A stretch of 64,000 nucleotides of DNA from Nostoc sp. CENA543 (GCF_002896875.1 NZ_CP023278.1:4658501-4722500); one strand, 5' to 3'. Shown: positions 1 to 9,987, counted from the stretch's first letter. Numbers and translations: made by a program. The notes: generated from the sequence alone by a model not told the origin.

Positions 1-962
<962 letters not shown>

Positions 963-970
963 TAAATTAG

Positions 971-991
971 GGTGGGCATTCATTGCCCACC
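971..991 (+). terminator. Hairpin after thiC
   Basis: Perfect 8-bp stem GGTGGGCA/TGCCCACC with a 5-base loop, 8 bases after the thiC stop. No T-run follows, so it may stabilise the 3' end or be a dispersed palindrome rather than a classic intrinsic terminator. Confidence 0.5.
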
Positions 992-1073
992 TGAGAACTC
1001 CAGAGCATACACTTTACTTTCAAAAGCAAGAAAAAACTAGGGCTAGAAGAATAACTAAAGAAACAAAATTAGC

Positions 1074-2468
1074 TCAATCAGAATGGTTATTTTTTAGTAC
1101 ACCTAATAAGTTAGCTGTTTTGGAATCATATACGGCTTTATCCCAATTATTACCAGATGTAATCTGTCTTTTTTTTATTGGTTCAGGCTCAAATATTGCA
1201 TTTTTGAGGATTGTACCTTTTAGATTAGTACCATTAAGATTTGCGTGAGTACATATGAAAACTTCTTCATCAAAAATAGGGTCGTGTTTTGGAATTGAAC
1301 CAGATAATTGAGCTTCATTGAGATCAGCTGCTTCTAAATCCGCATTTTGTAATGAAGTGCCAACTAAAGAAGCCCTAATTAGTTTAGCTCGTTTGAGATT
1401 AGCTCCCTGTAGATTAGCTGAGTTCAAAATAGCTCCTGTTAAATCAGCTTGCTTGAGATTAGCTCCCTGTAGATTAGCTGAGTTCAAAATGGCTCCTGTT
1501 AAATCAGCTTGCTTGAGATTAGCTCCCTTTAAATTGGCTGAATCAAGGCGGACTTCCACAGGATAATCACAATATTTGCATTCCTCGTAATCAACCCTTG
1601 TTTCCATAGTGCTTCGCAAATCAGCCCCTGATAAATCAGCACCTTCTAAGTTAGTGTTGAATAATTTAGCTTTCCGTAAGTTCACTTTATTAAGTTTAGC
1701 ATTCTTTAGAATTGCTCCCGATAGATTTGCATTCTCAAGGTTAGCTTCTTGTAGTTCTGCGTCTTCAAAATTGACATTTTGCAAGCAAGCTCCTGAAAGA
1801 TTAACCCTTTTAAGGGTCACTTTTTTTAAATTCAAACCTTCAAGATTACTCCCACTTAAGTCTAAAGAATATTTATCACCCTTTTTAAAAATCAATGCCC
1901 GTCTATTAAGAATATTCACAGCAGCTTCAATAGTAGCTGTAATAGAATAATTGCTACTTTTAGGTTTATTATGAGATTCTTTTCTTACATAAGTTGTTAA
2001 TATTTCTATAATTTGCCAATAATCTTTATTAGAATCTTTAGCTATTCTCTCAAGGGAATAAATTGCGCCTATACGAACATGAGTGTTTTCGCTTTCTAGT
2101 TGCTCAATGGCTTTACTAAAGCGTTCCGTAATTTGCTTTTCTTCGGCTATAGAAACATTACGCTTTGTCTCTCGGTAATTAAGGAATGAAATAAAAGCTG
2201 TAATGCAAAAGAATAAGCCACCAAAAAATTTAACTATGACAGTACGACTGGCATTTTCAGCATCAATGCGTATTTTTTCCAAATTTACAAGGCTTTGATA
2301 ATCTATGGTTTGCGAACTGGAACTTTTTAAAATATCAATTTGTTCCTGTATATCAATAACTTGTAATTGTGGAATTCTCCAAATAATAAATAATACAATT
2401 ATCATTAGTATAATAACTACAACAGTCGTAAAGAAATAAACTAATAAACGCTTGATAGGTTCAATCAT
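1074..2468 (-). CDS. Pentapeptide-repeat membrane protein
   Basis: A hydrophobic N-terminus (two likely membrane helices), then a short helical block containing RIGAIYSLERIAKDS, then pentapeptide repeats of the A(N/D)LXX type over roughly the last 270 residues (for example LSGANL, LEGADLSGADL). Such repeats fold as a right-handed quadrilateral beta-helix; their role in cyanobacteria is mostly unknown. The frame stays open to a TTG at 2540, which would add 24 hydrophobic residues; the ATG at 2468 (MIEPIKRLL) is preferred because it keeps the typical short lead before the first helix, but neither start has a clear ribosome site. The gene converges on thiC. A recent 60-bp duplication lies inside the repeats. 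No function is assigned. Confidence 0.85.
   Translation of the reverse strand: MIEPIKRLLVYFFTTVVVIILMIIVLFIIWRIPQLQVIDIQEQIDILKSSSSQTIDYQSLVNLEKIRIDAENASRTVIVKFFGGLFFCITAFISFLNYRETKRNVSIAEEKQITERFSKAIEQLESENTHVRIGAIYSLERIAKDSNKDYWQIIEILTTYVRKESHNKPKSSNYSITATIEAAVNILNRRALIFKKGDKYSLDLSGSNLEGLNLKKVTLKRVNLSGACLQNVNFEDAELQEANLENANLSGAILKNAKLNKVNLRKAKLFNTNLEGADLSGADLRSTMETRVDYEECKYCDYPVEVRLDSANLKGANLKQADLTGAILNSANLQGANLKQADLTGAILNSANLQGANLKRAKLIRASLVGTSLQNADLEAADLNEAQLSGSIPKHDPIFDEEVFICTHANLNGTNLKGTILKNAIFEPEPIKKRQITSGNNWDKAVYDSKTANLLGVLKNNHSD
1393..1525 (-). repeat. 60-bp tandem duplication inside the pentapeptide gene
   Basis: Unit beginning TTGAGATTAGCTCCCTGTAG on the plus strand repeats with a 60-base period, about 2.2 copies, with one visible difference (atagct versus atggct). 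It encodes two nearly identical 20-residue blocks (LKQADLTGAILNSANLQGAN), i.e. one turn of the beta-helix was added by in-frame duplication. Confidence 0.85.
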
Positions 2469-2695
2469 AAAGAACAGAATTATAAAACATGGACAATATA
2501 AAATACCTAAATAAGCAAAAGATTCAAGTAAAAATCCCAAAATAAATAAGTTTATGCCAATAGAAATATTCTTGATTATACCTGACTTGTACTAAAGCTC
2601 ATTTAGGCTACGGAGGATATTATGACAAATGCGATCGCACTACAGAAAATCTTCGTAATCTTGGGAGAGTCGCTAGGCGACCCTAAATTTCCCAA

Positions 2696-3316
2696 TTAAT
2701 TAGCTAATTCCCGATACCGTTCTTGAATGTCCTGAATGGTATAAACTGCCTCAAACCGTAAACCCACGGACTGGTAAAACTCCGCGCCTCCTTGTTGTCT
2801 GTCCACTAATGAAATTACCTCATTCACTACATAGCCAGCCGCCCTCAGTCGGTCAACAGCCTTCATTGCTGATTGTCCAGTGGTGACGACATCTTCTAAC
2901 ACCACCACTTTTGCACCTTCAACTAAATTTGGCCCTTCAATATATGCTTTGGTTCCGTGACCTTTAGCTTCTTTACGAATAATCAAAGCGGGAATTGGTT
3001 GATTTTCATAGGCAGAAACTACACTCACAGCTGTCACAATTGGATCAGCTCCCAGTGTTAAACCTGCTACAGCTTGAGTATCGGAAGGTAGCAAAGATAA
3101 GAGAATACGCCCAATAGCTAAAGCACCTTGGGGATGGAGTGTTACCTGTTTACCATTAATGTAGTAAGAACTGGGTTGTCCTGAAGAGAGGACAAAATCA
3201 CCCTCTTGATAGGCAAGTTGGCAAAATAAATCCAGTAGATTTTGACGCAGAGTGGCAATATCAGCACTAGCCGCCCACATATCCGATTCAGTAAGGGTTT
3301 CAGTAGAATACGTCAT
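2696..3316 (-). CDS. pyrE: Orotate phosphoribosyltransferase
   Basis: Type I phosphoribosyltransferase converting orotate and PRPP to OMP in de novo pyrimidine synthesis; cytoplasmic. The 206-residue length fits the family. The PRPP-binding loop is VVVLEDVVTTGQS near residue 138, and SSGQPSSYYINGK and IRKEAKGHGT are typical PyrE blocks. ATG start (MTYSTETL); the N-terminal ~20 residues are poorly conserved-looking, so an internal start is possible. It stands alone, divergent from the secreted-protein gene at 3418. Confidence 0.95.
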   Translation of the reverse strand: MTYSTETLTESDMWAASADIATLRQNLLDLFCQLAYQEGDFVLSSGQPSSYYINGKQVTLHPQGALAIGRILLSLLPSDTQAVAGLTLGADPIVTAVSVVSAYENQPIPALIIRKEAKGHGTKAYIEGPNLVEGAKVVVLEDVVTTGQSAMKAVDRLRAAGYVVNEVISLVDRQQGGAEFYQSVGLRFEAVYTIQDIQERYRELAN

Positions 3317-3417
3317 TACAAAACAGTGAAAGTTATGCTACACCAAAGGGTGAACTCATGAGAGTTCTGAACTTAAGCATAAGTTAAGTTTTGCCCAAAA
3401 ATTGAGGAGCAAGCAAG

Positions 3418-3849
3418 ATGGGTATCAAATTTAAGTCCATTAGTGGATTATTAGTGATTTTAGCTACTGGTATGGTTATGCCGGCGATCGCTCATGCTGA
3501 AGAAGTACCCAATTATGAAAGCACAAATGATGCGTTTGAGCGTGCTTATTTCCGCCATGATCGCAATTTTTATGAAAATAACACTCCCAAGCGTCAGTTA
3601 GACTCATTATTAGGTATTGGTTCTAGTCCTCGTGACTCCTTTGCAGATAATGAAATCACTAGTGATGCAGAGTTGATCAACACCCTTTATCGCGATGTCC
3701 TCACACAACAGGCTATGAATGACCCTTATCTGCGGACACCTGATTTACCAAATCCTTACAATACATCAATATTGATGTCCCCGCGATTGAATGCTAACAA
3801 GTTCAAAACCGGGACAGAATTCCGCTTTGATACTTCCCTATCTCGATAA
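3418..3849 (+). CDS. Small secreted protein of unknown function
   Basis: 143 residues with a clear signal peptide: a basic start (MGIKFK), a hydrophobic core (GLLVILATGMVMPA) and a likely cleavage after AIAHA. The mature part is acidic/polar, with no cysteines and no recognised domain. A strong ribosome site (GAGGAG) lies about 10 bases before the ATG, which fixes the start and supports a real gene. Probably periplasmic; function unknown. It is divergent from pyrE across about 100 bases. Confidence 0.8.
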   Translation: MGIKFKSISGLLVILATGMVMPAIAHAEEVPNYESTNDAFERAYFRHDRNFYENNTPKRQLDSLLGIGSSPRDSFADNEITSDAELINTLYRDVLTQQAMNDPYLRTPDLPNPYNTSILMSPRLNANKFKTGTEFRFDTSLSR

Positions 3850-3972
3850 AATCCACAAATATTTAAAGCTACCCAATAGTTAAGAGTCTCTGGACTTTTG
3901 ACTATTGAACGCCAGTTGCTTTAAGTCGGCAGAGCCGCCCAACGCACTGGCTCCTGTTGACTATCACATAAA

Positions 3973-4045
3973 TCCAGGGTGCAGGAGTTGAACCTGCCTT
4001 GGGCGAATTATGAGTTCGCTGCCTCAACCGCTCGGCCAACCCTGG
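3973..4045 (-). tRNA. tRNA with CAU anticodon, probably tRNA-Ile2 (lysidine type)
   Basis: Folds as a 73-nt cloverleaf on the minus strand: 7-bp acceptor stem CCAGGGT/ACCCTGG, 3-bp D stem GCC/GGC, anticodon stem GCGAA/TTCGC with loop CTCATAA (anticodon CAT), T stem GCAGG/CCTGC with loop TTCAACT, discriminator A, CCA not encoded. The D-arm GGCCGAGCGGTTGAGGC and the AACTCATAATT loop closely resemble plastid trnI-CAU, in which C34 is modified to lysidine to read AUA. The first base pair is C-G, so it is not initiator tRNA. An automatic call may say tRNA-Met; the plastid-like body favours Ile2. Confidence 0.92.
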
Positions 4046-4248
4046 TTAGAATTAGATTGTATCCTATGTTTGGGTGATCTGTACAATCCTCAACATACTT
4101 GTTGACTTTTATATTACACAATTTATTTATGCCACAGGGCAAACTATGATTATTTAAGTTATCTTAAAGTTTTTGGCATATAGGTTTAACACTCTTAATA
4201 TACTCCAGCTAATATAGACCAGCATGATTTGATAGTAGCTTATTAGCA

Positions 4249-4956
4249 ATGAAAATAAATTCTACTGTAATTCTTACTCTAATTTTGTTAATCCTGATGT
4301 TGGGGTCTGGTTCTGTCAGTGCCTTTTTAGGATTTAACTTGGGTAGTTCGGCTCTCAAAGGTGTCACCACACCAGATGGTCGTCCTACTAGCAAATTTGC
4401 CAGTGCTAAGTCCAATAGCTCCCAATCAGGAGCAGTGACCCTTTTAAAAGAGGAAGACATTCTCAAAACCGTCAAAGCACGAATTGAGGGTAAAGCTAAG
4501 ACTGCTCAATCAGACAAGTTAGCAGAAGACGACGAAGACATTAATGGCAACAAGCAGCAACAAAAGGAAAAAACCCAGAAAGTAGTCGAAGAAAAACCAC
4601 AACCAGGCTTTCCCATCACATCTGAAAGTCAAGGTGTAACCTTTGCGGTGCAATCTGCACGCTATTCCGGCGGTGATTTGCTCCTGAAAGTGAAAATGCA
4701 GAACAAAGGTGCAGATTCTGTGCGCTTTTTGTATAGTTTCCTAGATGTCACTGACGATAAAGGCAGAACCCTCAGTGCCAGTACAGAGGGATTACCCGCA
4801 GAATTACCCGCTAATGGCTCATCATTTTCGGGGACGGTGAGTATCCCAACAGCTTTACTGGATGATGTGAAGAAAGTATCTCTATCCCTTACAGACTATC
4901 CCGATCAGAAATTAAAGTTAGATGTAGCAAATATTCCAGTGGATAAAAGGGACTAG
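4249..4956 (+). CDS. Membrane-anchored/secreted protein with a C-terminal beta-sandwich-like domain
   Basis: 235 residues. Residues 4-25 form an uncleaved signal anchor or signal peptide (VILTLILLILMLGSGSVSAF); the middle is charged and Gln/Lys rich (about 85-125); the last ~110 residues (from GVTFAVQSARYSGGDLLLK) look like an Ig-like/DUF4352-type beta-sandwich, with alternating hydrophobic strands and KMQNKGADSVRF. No catalytic motif is seen. It probably sits on the periplasmic face. The start ATG has only a weak ribosome site (TTAGCA). Function unknown. Confidence 0.75.
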   Translation: MKINSTVILTLILLILMLGSGSVSAFLGFNLGSSALKGVTTPDGRPTSKFASAKSNSSQSGAVTLLKEEDILKTVKARIEGKAKTAQSDKLAEDDEDINGNKQQQKEKTQKVVEEKPQPGFPITSESQGVTFAVQSARYSGGDLLLKVKMQNKGADSVRFLYSFLDVTDDKGRTLSASTEGLPAELPANGSSFSGTVSIPTALLDDVKKVSLSLTDYPDQKLKLDVANIPVDKRD

Positions 4957-5009
4957 ATGAAGAGGCAGGGGGGCGGGGGGCAGAAAGTAGAGGGCAGGGG
5001 GCAGGGGAC

Positions 5010-5100
5010 TGGGAAGATGGGGGAGTGTGGGGAGTGTGGGGGGAAAGATTTCTTCCCTATCCTCCCACCCCTCCCACACTTCCTGCTTGCCCTATTCCCC
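5010..5100 (+). repeat. G/C-biased dispersed palindromic repeat, copy 1
   Basis: G-rich left half (gggaagatgggggagtgtgg) and C-rich right half (cctcccacacttcctgcttg) around a GAAAGATTTCTT centre, able to form a long hairpin. The same sequence occurs in reverse orientation at 20284-20410. The surrounding bases 4957-5128 are low-complexity G-rich DNA; the open frame through them is not credible as a gene. Confidence 0.8.
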
Positions 5101-5134
5101 ATTCCCCATTCCCTATTTAGTAAGCGTATGAGCT

Positions 5135-6487
5135 GTGGCGGTGAATGAATTTCCTAATTTGAGCTTGACTGATGTGGGATTGCGGTTATTGTCAGTGTTA
5201 GTGCTGATAGTAATTAACGCCTTTTTTGTCACGGCAGAATTTTCTATGGTGACTGTGCGTCGATCGCGCATTCATCAGTTAGTAGAGTCTGGTGATATTC
5301 CGGCGATCGCAGTCGAAGCACTACAGCGTAATATTAACCGACTCCTATCAACAACTCAGTTGGGAATTACCCTTTCTAGCCTGGCTTTGGGGTGGATTGG
5401 AGAAAGTTCAATTGTGGTGGTTATCGGTTCATGGCTGCAAAATTTGCCCTTAACCGCCAAAATCACCCATGCACTCGCCCATTCCCTAGCAATTCCTATT
5501 GCTTTTTTCTTAATTGCCTATCTGCAAATAGTCTTAGGGGAATTGTGTCCTAAATCAGTAGCAATGCTGCACTCTGAACAGTTGGCGCGATTTTTGGGGC
5601 CTTTAGTCAAAGCGATCGTCCGTTTTTTCAGTCCCTTTCTCTGGATTCTCAACCAATCTACTAGTTATCTGTTAGGGTTATTTGGCATCAACTATACAGG
5701 GCAAGGTTGGCGACCCCCTGTCACACCTGAAGAATTACAGTTAATTATCTCCACAGAACGAGAATCCACTGGCTTAGAAACCACCGAAAGAGAACTACTC
5801 AATAATGTGTTTGAATTTGGTGATGTCACAGCCCAAGATGTCATGACTCCCCGTACTAGCATCGTCGCCTTATCTAAAGACGCTACTTTTGAGAACCTGC
5901 TGCAAGAGATGATTGCTACCGGACATTCCCGCTATCCCATTCTTGGGGAATCCCTAGACGATATGCGAGGAATTGTTTACTTTCGAGATTTAGCTAAACC
6001 CCTAGCCACCGGACAACTCCATTTAGACAGCCATATTCAAGCCTGGATGCGTCCCATTCGGTTTGTACCAGAAATTACCCCACTTAGCGAACTCTTGCCC
6101 ATGATGCAGCAAGAAAAGCCAGCTATGGTCATCGTTGTAGATGAATTTGGCGGAACAGTCGGACTTTTGACTATTCAAGATGTAATTGCGGAAATTATTG
6201 GTGACGTGGGTGCGTCTCCTAGCAGTGAAGACTTATTGTTTGAGATGATTGACCCCCAAACATTTTTAGTCCAAGCCCAGGTGAATGTAGAAGACCTCAA
6301 CGAAGTTTTACACCTCAACTTACCTCTCGCCAAAGAATATCAGACCCTAGCTGGATTTTTACTTTACCAATTGCAGAAAATGCCCAGCATAGGTGAAACT
6401 TGCCGCTATGAAAATCTAGAATTCACTATTGTCTCCGTAGAAGGGCCGCGCCTGCATCAGATTCAACTGCGACGTTTGGGGGAGTAG
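5135..6487 (+). CDS. CNNM/CBS transporter-like protein (HlyC/CorC family)
   Basis: 450-residue protein of the hemolysin/CorC-CNNM family, linked to divalent-cation (Mg2+/Co2+) export. N-terminal CNNM membrane domain with about four helices (e.g. SVLVLIVINAFFVTAEFSMV, IAFFLIAYLQIVLGELCPKS); a CBS pair from about residue 235 (VFEFGDVTAQDVMTPRTSIVAL, DMRGIVYFRDL, PAMVIVVDEFGGTVGLLTIQD); and a C-terminal CorC_HlyC domain (FLVQAQVNVEDLNEVL). GTG start at 5135. The domain order is complete. Substrate cannot be told from sequence. A Mg2+ transporter gene of a different family (mgtE) is at 25685. Confidence 0.93.
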   Translation: MAVNEFPNLSLTDVGLRLLSVLVLIVINAFFVTAEFSMVTVRRSRIHQLVESGDIPAIAVEALQRNINRLLSTTQLGITLSSLALGWIGESSIVVVIGSWLQNLPLTAKITHALAHSLAIPIAFFLIAYLQIVLGELCPKSVAMLHSEQLARFLGPLVKAIVRFFSPFLWILNQSTSYLLGLFGINYTGQGWRPPVTPEELQLIISTERESTGLETTERELLNNVFEFGDVTAQDVMTPRTSIVALSKDATFENLLQEMIATGHSRYPILGESLDDMRGIVYFRDLAKPLATGQLHLDSHIQAWMRPIRFVPEITPLSELLPMMQQEKPAMVIVVDEFGGTVGLLTIQDVIAEIIGDVGASPSSEDLLFEMIDPQTFLVQAQVNVEDLNEVLHLNLPLAKEYQTLAGFLLYQLQKMPSIGETCRYENLEFTIVSVEGPRLHQIQLRRLGE

Positions 6488-6510
6488 GAAGGCAAAAGGC
6501 AAAAGGTATA

Positions 6511-6598
6511 AACCAATTCGCAATTCGCAATTCGCAATTCGCAATGGACTTCTCTCCGAGACGCTGCGCGTAGCCTCTCGTAGAGAAGAGAAGTCCGG
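6511..6598 (+). repeat. CAATTCG heptamer array plus inverted repeat (partial copy of a MITE-like family)
   Basis: About four CAATTCG units (6514-6543) followed by an inverted repeat GGACTTCTCT...AGAGAAGTCC (about 6546-6596) enclosing cgagacgctgcgcgtagcc. The order heptamers-GGACTTC-gagacgct matches the left part of the element at 32601-32787, so this looks like a truncated relative. Confidence 0.75.
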
Positions 6599-6658
6599 TT
6601 TTAGACCCGATTTTTTCGATAAATAAGAGAATCTTTTACTTTTTTACTTTTTCCTTTT

Positions 6659-7336
6659 TTAAGCAGCATAAGGTAGTGGGTCTTCCAGACCCAATTCAGC
6701 GAAAGCAGCTAATCTCAAACGACAAGAGTCACAAACACCGCAGGCCACATCACCACCGGCATAACATGACCAAGTTAATTCCCAGGGTACTCCTAATTTG
6801 TTACCAAGTTGGATGATTTCAGTTTTTTTCAGTTCTAGGAGGGGAGCAATAATTTTAATCGGTTCTCCTTCCCGCCCTTGTTTAGTTCCCAGTCGAAAGA
6901 CTTCTTGCATCGCTTCGATATAATCAGGGCGACAGTCAGGATATCCTGAGTAATCTAAGGCATTGACTCCGATGTAAACTCGCTGGGCGGCGATCGCTTC
7001 TGCATAGGCTAGGGCAAAACTTAAAAAAATTGTATTCCGTGCAGGTACGTAGGTGACAGGAATATTTTCCGACATTTCGCTCAAAGAACGGGCTTGAGGT
7101 AGCGCGATCGCATCATCAGTCAAGGCTGAACCACCCCACTGTCTTAAATCAAAGTTCACTACCTGATGTTGTGCAACTCCCGCATTTTGCGCCACGCGTA
7201 ACGCTGAATTCAACTCACGGCGATGTCGCTGTTGATAATCAAAGGACATCGAGTAACACTCACAACCATCAGCCTTTGCTTGGTAAAGAATAGTAGAAGA
7301 ATCTAATCCCCCAGACAACAAAATTACAGCTTTCAT
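6659..7336 (-). CDS. queC: 7-cyano-7-deazaguanine synthase
   Basis: ATP-dependent enzyme converting 7-carboxy-7-deazaguanine to preQ0, the queuosine precursor. The PP-loop LSGGLDSST is at the N-terminus and the zinc site CYAGGDVACGVCDSCR is at the C-terminus; VPARNTIFLSFALAYAE and VYIGVNALDYSGYPDCRP are family blocks. The frame is open to a TTG at 7360, but the ATG at 7336 (MKAVILLSGG) puts the PP-loop at the usual distance from the start. About 225 residues, normal length. It has no other queuosine genes beside it. Confidence 0.96.
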   Translation of the reverse strand: MKAVILLSGGLDSSTILYQAKADGCECYSMSFDYQQRHRRELNSALRVAQNAGVAQHQVVNFDLRQWGGSALTDDAIALPQARSLSEMSENIPVTYVPARNTIFLSFALAYAEAIAAQRVYIGVNALDYSGYPDCRPDYIEAMQEVFRLGTKQGREGEPIKIIAPLLELKKTEIIQLGNKLGVPWELTWSCYAGGDVACGVCDSCRLRLAAFAELGLEDPLPYAA

Positions 7337-7985
7337 TTTCGTCGCGAATTTTCCTTGCAAATCACCAAATCCTTATCACTCTTAGCAAGTAGATGTATCA
7401 CTGGCCAACTACCCACTCAGATTCAAAGAAACACTTTTTCTTTCCCCATTCCCTGACACCCCTACATTCCTATACACTGACGTTTCTTTAAAGTATCGTA
7501 TTTTTAATGAGCATCCGTAAAAATCATTGGTCAAATCTATTTAAGGATGCCAATAATCAGGCAAGAATAATTTAAGTATGACCATAGTAGCAATCTTAGA
7601 AAAATCTTTTTTTATGTAAGCGTTCCAGTATGATATTGTTATCAATCAATCTGTAATTTTCCTCACAATGGGATCGCTAATCTTTAACTCAGATAATTTA
7701 TTGTCATATTATCTTTTAAACATTTCCACATAAAACCACCAGATTTTTCTAGGTCATAGAAAGGCGAATTTTAGTTTGTGTAGAGCAGAAACAACCGAAC
7801 AGTTAAGTAACGTCTATACAAAAGACAGCCAAATTACGGGAACTGATCGTAAACTTTGAAATTCTTCATAAACAAGGCCTCTATGTTACCATCTGGATGG
7901 TTTTAGACGGAGCATAATTGGCTGTCAAGTATAAACGCCAACGGCCATAGCGTCTCTAAATTTGGTGGTTGAGGAGAGAACAATA
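7337..7985. other. 649-base intergenic region with a paired repeat near its right end
   Basis: No credible gene: the short frame across 7903-8103 on the minus strand is antisense to the next gene's start. The region is AT-rich. The arms GACAGCCAA at 7824-7832 and TTGGCTGTC at 7918-7926 are perfect 9-base complements about 85 bases apart, ending 59 bases before the oxidoreductase start. They could base-pair in the 5' leader of that transcript or be the ends of a small insertion. I see no known riboswitch motif. Confidence 0.5.
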
Positions 7986-9068
7986 GTGCAAAATAGCATG
8001 TCAGTGGCAGAAGCAAATTCATATACACAGCGCAACCAGCCACGACCGATTCGTATAGGTGTAATCGGCGTAGGTAACATGGGACAACATCACACCCGCA
8101 CACTCAGTTCCATGAAAGATGTTGAACTAGTAGGCGTGGCAGATATTAATGTCGAACGAGGCTTAGAAACCGCCAGTAAATACAAGGTGCGTTTTTTTGA
8201 AGATTACTGTGACCTGCTCCCCCATGTAGAAGCGGTGTGCATAGCTGTTCCCACTCGCTTGCATTATGCTGTGGGCATTAACTGTCTTTTGGCAGGAATT
8301 CACGTTTTAATCGAAAAGCCCATTGCTGCTAGTATTTCTGAGGCGGAATCCTTAGTAAATGCGGCGGCTGAGTCTCAATGTATTTTGCAAGTCGGTCATA
8401 TTGAGCGATTTAATCCGGCTTTCCGTGAACTGCACAAGGTACTGCAAACAGAAGAAGTTCTAGCATTAGAAGCTCACCGCATGAGTCCCTATTCTGACAG
8501 AGCTAACGATGTTTCGGTGGTGCTGGATTTGATGATTCACGACATCGATTTATTGTTAGAACTAGCAGGCTCACCAGTGACAAAATTAACTGCTAGCGGT
8601 ACTCGTGCCTTAGACTCTGGTTATTTAGACTATGTAACTGCTACCTTGGGATTTGCTAACGGTATTGTGGCAACTCTGACAGCCAGTAAAGTCACACACC
8701 GCAAAATCCGTCGCATCGTCGCCCACTGTAAAAACTCATTTACTGAAGCAGATTTTCTCAAAAATGAAATTTTAATCCATCGTCAAACACCTGCTAATTC
8801 TCATAATGAGCATAAGCAAGTGTTATATAGACAAGATGGTTTAATTGAAAAAGTTTATACAACCAATATTCAACCTTTGAGTGCAGAATTAGAGCATTTT
8901 GTCAACTGTGTTCACGGGGGCAATCAGCCTTCTGTGGGTGGAGAGCAAGCACTGAAAGCTTTGAGATTAGCTAGTTTAATTGAGCAGATGGCTTTAGAAG
9001 ACCGAGTGTGGAATCCATTAGATTGGCAATCTGAACCCAGAGTACAATCATTGACTCCCACAGTGTAA
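7986..9068 (+). CDS. Gfo/Idh/MocA-family sugar oxidoreductase
   Basis: NAD(P)-dependent dehydrogenase of 360 residues. Rossmann motif IRIGVIGVGNMGQHH near residue 22, the family EKPIA motif, and a catalytic-region block LQVGHIERFNPAF ... LDLMIHDIDLLLEL. The HIERFNP and MIHDIDL signatures resemble UDP-GlcNAc 3-dehydrogenase-like members, so a nucleotide-sugar substrate is plausible but unproven. The open frame starts at TTG 7962, but GAGGAG at 7971-7976 is correctly spaced for the GTG at 7986, which I take as the start. Followed by a strong terminator. Confidence 0.9.
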   Translation: MQNSMSVAEANSYTQRNQPRPIRIGVIGVGNMGQHHTRTLSSMKDVELVGVADINVERGLETASKYKVRFFEDYCDLLPHVEAVCIAVPTRLHYAVGINCLLAGIHVLIEKPIAASISEAESLVNAAAESQCILQVGHIERFNPAFRELHKVLQTEEVLALEAHRMSPYSDRANDVSVVLDLMIHDIDLLLELAGSPVTKLTASGTRALDSGYLDYVTATLGFANGIVATLTASKVTHRKIRRIVAHCKNSFTEADFLKNEILIHRQTPANSHNEHKQVLYRQDGLIEKVYTTNIQPLSAELEHFVNCVHGGNQPSVGGEQALKALRLASLIEQMALEDRVWNPLDWQSEPRVQSLTPTV

Positions 9069-9088
9069 AAATCTAAAAAGCAGAAGAT

Positions 9089-9133
9089 AAAAGGTAAAAG
9101 GTAACAGTCAAAAACTGACTTTTACCTTTTTTC
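9089..9133 (+). terminator. Intrinsic terminator after the oxidoreductase gene
   Basis: Perfect 12-bp stem AAAAGGTAAAAG/CTTTTACCTTTT (9089-9100 with 9119-9130) with an inner CAGT/ACTG pair and a run of T, 20 bases after the stop codon. Confidence 0.8.
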
Positions 9134-9369
9134 AATTTTGGAATCCCTACACCAACAAGAGACTTCCAGCTAAAAAATATACAATCGCTTTGGGAAGCAG
9201 GGGAAGCAGGGGGGCAGGGGAGGAAGAATACAATGATCATGTTTGCTCTGACCCACTGAAGAATTTATTTTCTGGAAATCCATAAGTTGAAATTTAACAT
9301 TGGGAAGGCGGAAAACATGAAGTTAAACTGGGTAACGAAAACTGTCCAAAGTCATAATCACTAAATTTC

Positions 9370-9987
9370 ATGTCATCGGATTGGATCAAAAATATTATTG
9401 AATCTTTGGGCTATTGGGGAATAGGACTGTTAATGTTTGTGGAAAACTTATTTCCGCCCATTCCTTCAGAGTTAATCATGCCGTTGGCAGGATATACCGC
9501 CAATTTACCAGGATCGAAGCTGAATATTGCAGGTGTTTTTGTAGCTGGGCTTTTGGGTTCTGTAGTCGGCGCGCTGATCTGGTATTATCCAGGAAAACTT
9601 TTAAGTGAAAAGCGTTTAAGAGATTTAGCCGATAAATACGGTAAGTGGATTACTGTATCTGGCAAGGATATTACTAAAGCTAAACAGTGGTTTGATAATC
9701 AGGGAAATCAAGCAGTTTTAATTGGTCGCCTAGTTCCAGGTGTTCGCACATTAATCTCCGTACCTGCTGGTATGAGTAATATGCGGTTGCTACCTTTCCT
9801 ATTTTATACAACTATAGGTAGTGCGGCTTGGGTAGGTTTGCTAACATACTCAGGATACGTCTTGGGTAGTCAGTATGATCTGGTGGATAAATATTTAGCC
9901 CCTGTATCCAAAATTATACTTGGAAGTTTGGTTTTAGGATTTGTCTTTTGGGTACTCAAACGTAGGCGCAGAAACACCAGAATTTGA
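9370..9987 (+). CDS. DedA-family membrane protein
   Basis: 205-residue inner-membrane protein of the DedA/SNARE-associated (VTT) family; some members flip undecaprenyl phosphate or other lipids. Signature blocks are ENLFPPIPSELIMPLAGY, a conserved GALIWYYPGKLL helix, FDNQGNQAVLIGRLVPGVRT and SVPAGMSNM. Four to five hydrophobic segments, and a basic C-terminal tail (KRRRRNTRI). The acidic residue and the R-x-x-P-G-x-R motif needed for activity are present. ATG start. The upstream 300 bases contain G-rich low-complexity DNA (9190-9230). Confidence 0.92.
   Translation: MSSDWIKNIIESLGYWGIGLLMFVENLFPPIPSELIMPLAGYTANLPGSKLNIAGVFVAGLLGSVVGALIWYYPGKLLSEKRLRDLADKYGKWITVSGKDITKAKQWFDNQGNQAVLIGRLVPGVRTLISVPAGMSNMRLLPFLFYTTIGSAAWVGLLTYSGYVLGSQYDLVDKYLAPVSKIILGSLVLGFVFWVLKRRRRNTRI

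Noticed and set aside
4957-5148. 63-codon frame between the beta-sandwich protein and the CorC-like gene
   Set aside because: It runs through a G-rich low-complexity repeat that is also found inverted at 20,284-20,410.
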